Shown: piece after piece, positions 59,343 through 64,000 of the stretch
How positions within the stretch are numbered: the stretch's first letter is position 1
Layout: each line of letters opens with the position of its first letter
DNA from: Anaerobacillus isosaccharinicus
GTDB taxonomy: Bacteria > Bacillota > Bacilli > Bacillales > Anaerobacillaceae
DNA length: 64,000 bases
Direction: 5' to 3'
NCBI RefSeq assembly: GCF_001866075.3
Contig: NZ_CP063356.1
Coordinates: forward strand, 2,842,164 to 2,906,163
Program-made: the position numbers and the translations under genes
The notes under the pieces: generated by a model
The model's input: the letters and a program-made list of their open reading frames with translations, nothing else
Database searches by the model: none
Told to the model about the DNA's origin: nothing

Positions 59343-59541
59343 AACCGGCTCCTTTTCAAACGTTTCTAATTAGCTATGTTCGTGACAGGAAAAAGAAAAC
59401 CCTATTAAAAATTGGAAAAACTTTCCGACTAATTGTTATCTAAATTTACATCTTCATTAAGAAGGAACTAGAATTTTAGAAGATCATCTCTATTTTTTGC
59501 GAAACAGGGAGATAATGATGCACGATGCTGTTGAAAAAGGA

Positions 59542-59597
59542 TGTAGAATGTAGAATGTAGAATGTAGAATGTAGAATGTAGAATGTAGAATGTAGAA
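59542..59597. repeat. Tandem array of eight TGTAGAA heptamers
   Basis: Eight uninterrupted perfect copies (56 bp). The heptamer is the building unit of the arms of the dispersed inverted repeats elsewhere in the window. No complementary arm follows. The rest of the 59343-59647 gap holds no gene. Confidence 0.95.
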
Positions 59598-59599
59598 TT

Positions 59600-59634
59600 G
59601 AAAGACCTTTGTGAAATATTCACAAAGGTCTTTC
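59600..59634. terminator. Perfect 16-bp hairpin
   Basis: GAAAGACCTTTGTGAA / TTCACAAAGGTCTTTC around ATA. It is 14 bases downstream of the minus-strand membrane gene and probably its terminator or 3' stabiliser, although the T-tract is poor. Confidence 0.6.
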
Positions 59635-59647
59635 ATCATAATTCAAA

Positions 59648-60124
59648 TTATTTTTTAAAGAATAATAGATAAATTCCGGCGCCTATTAGCGCTACTGGCC
59701 AGAAATTTTCTACATAAGTAAATAACGAACCGAATAAGTCAATGAATTCTATGTACATGAATGAAACTAATGAAACTATTAATAATATTACTCCAGGGAT
59801 TAACCCATCTTTTTTTGTTTTGCTATAGCGAAAAAGAAAGGCAACACCAATAATGATAGTAAACATAGCCCAATGATCAGGCCAAAAAGAAAATAGTTGT
59901 AGCCCGTGGAAGTGAATTCCTAAGCCAACTAATAAAATGCCTGTAAAAATAGAGTGATAGTCTTTTCCGATATAAGCTTGAAATAAAAAAGCCAAACCGA
60001 TAATTAGCAAGATCGACGGCCACGTAAAAATATAGTTAATGTAAGGTATATTATAGTTTTGTAATAGAAAAATTAAGCCAACACCGACTAATAATACTCC
60101 AGGAAAAATGCCTTGTCGCTTCAC
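59648..60124 (-). CDS. LiaF/LiaI-like transmembrane domain protein
   Basis: 158-residue hydrophobic protein with about seven short helices. It contains repeated GVLLVGVGLIFLLQN, IFTWPSILLIIGLAFLFQ, FTGILLVGLGIHF, DGLIPGVILLIVSL, FWPVALIGAGIYLLF units, the repeat pattern of LiaI/LiaF-type and DUF5668 membrane regions. The cytosolic LiaF domain is absent. Probably an envelope-stress-related membrane protein; inference only. ATG start at 60124, eight bases after GGAGGG. Confidence 0.7.
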   Translation of the reverse strand: MKRQGIFPGVLLVGVGLIFLLQNYNIPYINYIFTWPSILLIIGLAFLFQAYIGKDYHSIFTGILLVGLGIHFHGLQLFSFWPDHWAMFTIIIGVAFLFRYSKTKKDGLIPGVILLIVSLVSFMYIEFIDLFGSLFTYVENFWPVALIGAGIYLLFFKK

Positions 60125-60395
60125 TTTTTACCCTCCTTATGATTTCTATCTTTCTTTAAAATCAAATCATATTCCCTTTATTTTGACAACTATTAATATA
60201 GTATATGCTAAATAAAAAAGATGATTCGAAAAAATTCTACATTCTTACAATGTATTTAATACAAATTCATGTTAAAATGGTGAATGAAACTTGGACAAGT
60301 CAGAGAAGATACAAAAAAAGGTTATGTACCAAATTTTTGTCGTACTCATACATGATATTCCACAGGGATTTCACTCCATGTTCACATTTCGTTTT

Positions 60396-60431
60396 TTGTA
60401 CAAGTTGAACTGCATGTTATAATAAATTTCA
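60396..60431 (+). promoter_or_regulatory. hemA promoter with possible PerR box
   Basis: TTGTAC (60396-60401), 16-bp spacer, TATAAT (60418-60423) with extended TGT. TTATAATAAATTTCA (60417-60431) matches 11 of 14 positions of the PerR consensus TTATAATNATTATAA and overlaps the -10. B. subtilis hemA is a PerR target. No gene is seen in the rest of 60125-60395. Confidence 0.5.
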
Positions 60432-60489
60432 GATAGATATTTTCCGCACGTGAAAAAGGGTTAGAAACCATTTATGGGGGTGAGAAAAC

Positions 60490-61851
60490 GTGCACATCCT
60501 AGTTACTAGTTTAAACTATAAGTCAACGCCTGTAGAAATTCGTGAAAAGTTCACGTTCCAAGGGGAGGAGCGAACTTGCGCGATTCAAAAACTTAAAAAT
60601 ACAAAGAGCATCCTAGAGGGTGTAATCGTTTCCACATGTAATCGGACAGAGATTTATGCTGTTGTCGATCAAATGCATACTGGTAGATATTATCTGAAAA
60701 ATTTCTTGTCAGAGTGGTTTGATCTTCCGATTGATGATTTTGTGGATTATTTAGATATTTATGAAGATGATCGTGCTATTGAACACTTATTACGTGTAAC
60801 TTGTGGACTAAATTCGATGGTTGTCGGTGAAACGCAAATTTTAGGGCAGATCAAAGAAAGTTTCTTGTTTGCACAAGAACAAAATGCTACAGGTACAGTA
60901 TTTAATCAACTATTTAAGCAAGCTGTTACACTAGCTAAGCGCGCTCACTCAGAAACTTCAATTGGTGAGAATGCGGTTTCGGTTAGTTATGCTGCTGTTG
61001 AATTAGGAAAGAAAATTTTTGGCGACTTTAAAAATAAGCATGTTCTTATTTTTGGAGCTGGAAAAATGAGTGAATTAACGGGGAAACACCTTCATGCTAA
61101 CGGAGTAGGCAAGGTGACCGTCATTAATAGAACAATGTCAAAAGCGATTGAGCTTGCAGATAAATTTTTAGGTGAAGCAAGGTCGTTAAATGAATTAACT
61201 CAAGCACTAGTAGAAGCAGATATTCTAATTAGTTCTACTGGAGCTAAAGATTATGTCGTTACAAAAGACATGGTTGCCTCTATTATTAAAAAGCGTAAAG
61301 GACGCCCACTATTTATGGTAGATATTGCGGTCCCACGTGATATAGAGCCTTCTTTAAGTGAACTAGAGAGCGTTTATTTATATGATATTGATGACTTGGA
61401 AGGAATTGTAGCAGCAAATCTTGATGAGCGAAAACGAGAAGCGGATAAGATTGAGATCATGATTGATAATGAAATGGCGGATTTTAAAAACTGGCTGGGC
61501 ACATTGGGAGTGGTTCCGATTATTTCTTCATTACGTACAAAGGCTCTTACTGTTCAAGAAGAAACGATGGCAAGTTTAGAGCGAAAGCTACCTAATTTAT
61601 CAGAACGTGAAAAGAAAGTTCTAAGTAAGCACATGAAGAGTATAGTAAACCAACTTTTACGTGATCCGATCGTTGCTGCTAAAGAATTAGCTGCTGAACC
61701 TGACGCTGACGAATCATTAGCTTTGTTTACAAGAATATTTGCTCTTGAAACTGAAGCTCCTGAGGAGAAGGAATCCTGTAGTCAGTTGGAGAGAAAAGCA
61801 GAGAAGTTTGAAGCAGTTGCTTATGCTAAAGATGCTGTTGTTCGCTCCTAA
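60490..61851 (+). CDS. hemA: Glutamyl-tRNA reductase
   Basis: First committed step of haem synthesis by the C5 route. 453 residues; GTG start behind GGGGGTGAG. Catalytic Cys50 in [30 protein letters not shown] motif [17 protein letters not shown]-terminal dimerisation helices. First gene of hemAXCD. Confidence 0.96.
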   Translation: MHILVTSLNYKSTPVEIREKFTFQGEERTCAIQKLKNTKSILEGVIVSTCNRTEIYAVVDQMHTGRYYLKNFLSEWFDLPIDDFVDYLDIYEDDRAIEHLLRVTCGLNSMVVGETQILGQIKESFLFAQEQNATGTVFNQLFKQAVTLAKRAHSETSIGENAVSVSYAAVELGKKIFGDFKNKHVLIFGAGKMSELTGKHLHANGVGKVTVINRTMSKAIELADKFLGEARSLNELTQALVEADILISSTGAKDYVVTKDMVASIIKKRKGRPLFMVDIAVPRDIEPSLSELESVYLYDIDDLEGIVAANLDERKREADKIEIMIDNEMADFKNWLGTLGVVPIISSLRTKALTVQEETMASLERKLPNLSEREKKVLSKHMKSIVNQLLRDPIVAAKELAAEPDADESLALFTRIFALETEAPEEKESCSQLERKAEKFEAVAYAKDAVVRS

Positions 61852-61866
61852 GAGGGGAGTTTTCAC

Positions 61867-62694
61867 ATGTTAAATTTGTTAAATTTTTTATATGTTTTTA
61901 CAGTCATCCTATATTGTTTAAGTGTCGTAGGGTATTTTATTGATTTCTTACACAACAACCAGAAGGTAAATCGTATCTCCTTCTGGTTGCTTTCTATTGT
62001 CTGGGTACTTCAGACAATCTTCTTTATTTTGCGAATGATTGAATTTAACAGACTACCAATTATGACTTCATTTGAAGGATTGTTCTTCTTTGCATGGATC
62101 ATAGTTAGTGTATCACTCATAATTAATTGGTTTTTCAAAGTTGATTTCTTCGTCTTTTTTACCAATATTTTTGGTTTTGCGATTATGGCGTTTAGTGTCT
62201 TTATTCCTACTGGAGACGTGTCAGCAGCGTTGCAAGAGCTATTAATTTTTGAGTTACTATTCATCCATGTAACACTCGTCTTACTTTCGTATGGTGCATT
62301 TACGTTTGCGTTTATCTTTTCGATTATGTACTATTACCAACATCAAATGCTCAAAAAGAAACGTTGGGGTAAGCGGCTATTTAGGTTTGGAGATCTGTCT
62401 AAATCTGAGCATCTTGCTTTTATGTTTACAATGCTAGGTTTCCCGCTTCTTTTAATGGGAGTTATATTAGGAATTATTTGGGCAGCGGTTGCCCTAGATC
62501 AAATCCCATGGTTTGACGCCAAAGTTATCACGTCTGTTTTAGTATTAATCGTTTATGGCTATTACTTATATAAAACAGTAGTTAAGAAGATCCGCGGTTA
62601 TTCACTAGTTCTCTTAAATATCGCTGGCTTCCTTCTTATCTTAATAAACTACTTCTTATCAGGAGCACTTTCAAAGTTTCATTTATGGTACTAA
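61867..62694 (+). CDS. hemX: HemX, CcsA-like membrane protein
   Basis: 275-residue protein with about eight membrane helices, related to cytochrome c assembly CcsA. In B. subtilis HemX lowers HemA abundance. ATG behind GAGGGGAG, 15 bases after hemA. Confidence 0.92.
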   Translation: MLNLLNFLYVFTVILYCLSVVGYFIDFLHNNQKVNRISFWLLSIVWVLQTIFFILRMIEFNRLPIMTSFEGLFFFAWIIVSVSLIINWFFKVDFFVFFTNIFGFAIMAFSVFIPTGDVSAALQELLIFELLFIHVTLVLLSYGAFTFAFIFSIMYYYQHQMLKKKRWGKRLFRFGDLSKSEHLAFMFTMLGFPLLLMGVILGIIWAAVALDQIPWFDAKVITSVLVLIVYGYYLYKTVVKKIRGYSLVLLNIAGFLLILINYFLSGALSKFHLWY

Positions 62695-62697
62695 ATA

Positions 62698-62798
62698 AAT
62701 GTAGAATGTAGAATTTAAAATGTGAAATTAGCGATTGTAATGCTTCGTAGCGATTACCCTCAACAATTCTATATTCTACATTTTACATTCTAAATTAA
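62698..62798. repeat. Inverted repeat inside hem operon
   Basis: Left arm TGTAGAATGTAGAATTTAAAA, centre TGCTTCGTAGCGATTA, right arm TTCTATATTCTACATTTTAC. Lies between hemX and hemC, just before the hemC ribosome-binding site. Confidence 0.8.
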
Positions 62799-62812
62799 AA
62801 TGGGGGTTTATC

Positions 62813-63745
62813 ATGAGAAAAATTATTGTAGGTTCTAGGAAAAGTCAGCTAGCTTTAACTCAAACGAACTGGGTAATTGAACAGTTAAAAAATATAGGTG
62901 GTCCATTTGAGTTTGAAGTTAAAAAGATTGTTACTAAAGGGGACCAAATTTTAGATGTAACACTGTCTAAAGTTGGTGGTAAAGGCTTATTTGTAAAAGA
63001 AATAGAGCAAGCAATGCTTGATAACGATATAGATATGGCGGTTCATAGTATGAAGGATATGCCTGCTGTACTTCAAGAAGGATTAACAATCGGTTGTGTA
63101 CCAACGCGTGTTGATCCACGTGACGCTCTTATTTCAAATAGTGGCAAAGGATTAATGGAACTTGATCCAGGTACAGTTGTGGGAACAAGCAGTTTACGTC
63201 GTTCTGCTCAACTTTTAGCAAAGCGTCCAGACTTAGAAGTAAAATGGATCCGCGGGAATATCGACTCACGTATTAAAAAATGCAGAGACGGTGAGTACGA
63301 TGCGATTATTTTAGCTGCAGCTGGATTAGAGCGTATGGGCTGGAGTGCTGATGTTGTCACCGAATATATTTCTTCAGAGTTATGTGTACCTGCAGTTGGG
63401 CAAGGTGCATTAGGAATCGAGTGCCGTACAAATGATACTGAGTTAAGAGAGTTGCTTGCTAAGTTTACAGATGCTGTAACAGAGCGTTGTGTAACTGCAG
63501 AGCGTGCCTTCCTCCACAAAATTGAGGGTGGTTGCCAAGTACCTATTGCTGGATTTGCAGAGTTAAATGAAAACGGTGAGATTGTGTTAGTTGGTCTAGT
63601 TGGATCTCCTGATGGAAAAACAATTTTACATGAAACATTAGTTGGAACAGATGCACAAAGCTTAGGAGAAGAGTTAGCTGTGAAACTTCTTGATAAAGGT
63701 GCAAAAGAAATACTTGATGCTGTTAGAGCAGATTTAGATAAATAA
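62813..63745 (+). CDS. hemC: Porphobilinogen deaminase
   Basis: Condenses four porphobilinogens to hydroxymethylbilane. 310 residues. [19 protein letters not shown] with Asp82, [11 protein letters not shown], and the dipyrromethane-cofactor Cys241 in EGGCQVP. ATG behind GGGGG. Its stop codon overlaps the hemD start (TAATG). Confidence 0.96.
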   Translation: MRKIIVGSRKSQLALTQTNWVIEQLKNIGGPFEFEVKKIVTKGDQILDVTLSKVGGKGLFVKEIEQAMLDNDIDMAVHSMKDMPAVLQEGLTIGCVPTRVDPRDALISNSGKGLMELDPGTVVGTSSLRRSAQLLAKRPDLEVKWIRGNIDSRIKKCRDGEYDAIILAAAGLERMGWSADVVTEYISSELCVPAVGQGALGIECRTNDTELRELLAKFTDAVTERCVTAERAFLHKIEGGCQVPIAGFAELNENGEIVLVGLVGSPDGKTILHETLVGTDAQSLGEELAVKLLDKGAKEILDAVRADLDK

Positions 63746-64000
63746 TGGATCTTCAAGGTAAAAAGATATTAGTGACGAGGGCAAAGGCACAAGCCTCTGC
63801 TCTCTCGTCACAAATAGAGGCAAATGGTGGAGTTCCAGTTGAGATGCCACTCATTTCATGCAAAGAAGTAGAAAACAAATGTGCAATCCACAACGCAGTT
63901 AATTCTATACATACATATGATTGGATTGTTTTTACGAGTAAAAATGGAATTGACTTCTTTTTGCTGGAATATGTGAAACTTAAGGGAACAACTAAAATTC
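63745..64000 (+). CDS. hemD: Uroporphyrinogen-III synthase, 3' end outside window
   Basis: Only the first 85 codons are present: [29 protein letters not shown], then VPVEMPLISCKEVENK and YDWIVFTSKNGIDFF, the normal N-terminal pattern of HemD. Start codon overlaps the hemC stop by one base, so translation is coupled. Confidence 0.92.
   Translation, partial: MDLQGKKILVTRAKAQASALSSQIEANGGVPVEMPLISCKEVENKCAIHNAVNSIHTYDWIVFTSKNGIDFFLLEYVKLKGTTKI

Noticed and set aside
59542-59597. Possible CRISPR-like array
   Set aside because: The units are 7 bp, contiguous and without spacers; no cas genes nearby.
60205-60408. 67-residue ORF upstream of hemA
   Set aside because: No ribosome-binding site, atypical composition, and it lies in the promoter region.

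Overview
The window is a stretch of low-GC Gram-positive chromosome from an endospore-forming, respiring member of the Bacillaceae. The evidence is gene order: rnhC-zapA-cvpA-polX-mutS2, fadR-fadB-etfBA, trxA-uvrC-lysC, sdhCAB-gerE, racE-gerM-rph-rdgB, ilv-leu, tig-clpX-lonB-lonA-engB and hemAXCD follow each other much as in Bacillus subtilis. Spores are implied by gerE, gerM and lonB; aerobic respiration by sdhCAB and a cbb3-type oxidase. Genus cannot be fixed from the sequence alone; an alkaliphilic Bacillus/Anaerobacillus-type relative is my guess. Nearly every gene sits behind a strong Shine-Dalgarno sequence, and TTG/GTG starts are common.

Layout. 1-6.6 kb: DNA maintenance genes, including a polX interrupted by an in-frame TAA, then mutS2 and a DUF350 membrane protein. 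6.9-8.1 kb: chromate transporter on the minus strand. 8.1-19.2 kb: fatty-acid degradation (two tandem acyl-CoA synthetases, FadR, enoyl-CoA hydratase, EtfBA), split by a minus-strand block holding a three-gene cbb3 oxidase and a stress protein. 19.3-25.4 kb: thioredoxin, UvrC, lysine riboswitch plus aspartokinase, YslB, Ktr potassium channel. 25.4-34.6 kb: succinate dehydrogenase, thioesterase, GerE, short-chain fatty-acid transporter, MarR regulator, glutamate racemase, GerM. 34.7-37.7 kb: RNase PH, RdgB, phosphodiesterase, a tRNA-Gly/tRNA-Arg locus with a duplicated tRNA fragment, and an unrecognised membrane protein. 38.1-48.6 kb: branched-chain amino-acid operon (ilvD, then a leucine T-box and ilvBHC-leuABCD). 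48.8-58.5 kb: TPR protein, trigger factor, ClpX, LonB, LonA, EngB. 58.5-60.1 kb: two minus-strand envelope genes. 60.4-64 kb: haem biosynthesis hemA-hemX-hemC-hemD (hemD runs off the end).

Regulation that can be read: cre sites (CcpA) over the promoters of both acyl-CoA synthetase genes and the short-chain fatty-acid transporter; FadR palindromes at fadR itself and in front of the thioesterase; a lysine riboswitch before lysC; a leucine-specifier T-box before ilvB; probable SigK and SigF promoters before gerE and lonB; a possible PerR box before hemA.

The least explained feature is a family of about ten dispersed intergenic inverted repeats. Their arms are built from TGTAGAA-like heptamers around a GCTTCGAAGC-like core, and one locus is a pure tandem array of eight TGTAGAA units. 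Other points worth a second look are the nonsense codon in an otherwise undamaged polX, the tRNA-Gly 5' half duplicated next to a foldable 60-bp spacer, and the cbb3 oxidase splitting the fad cluster.
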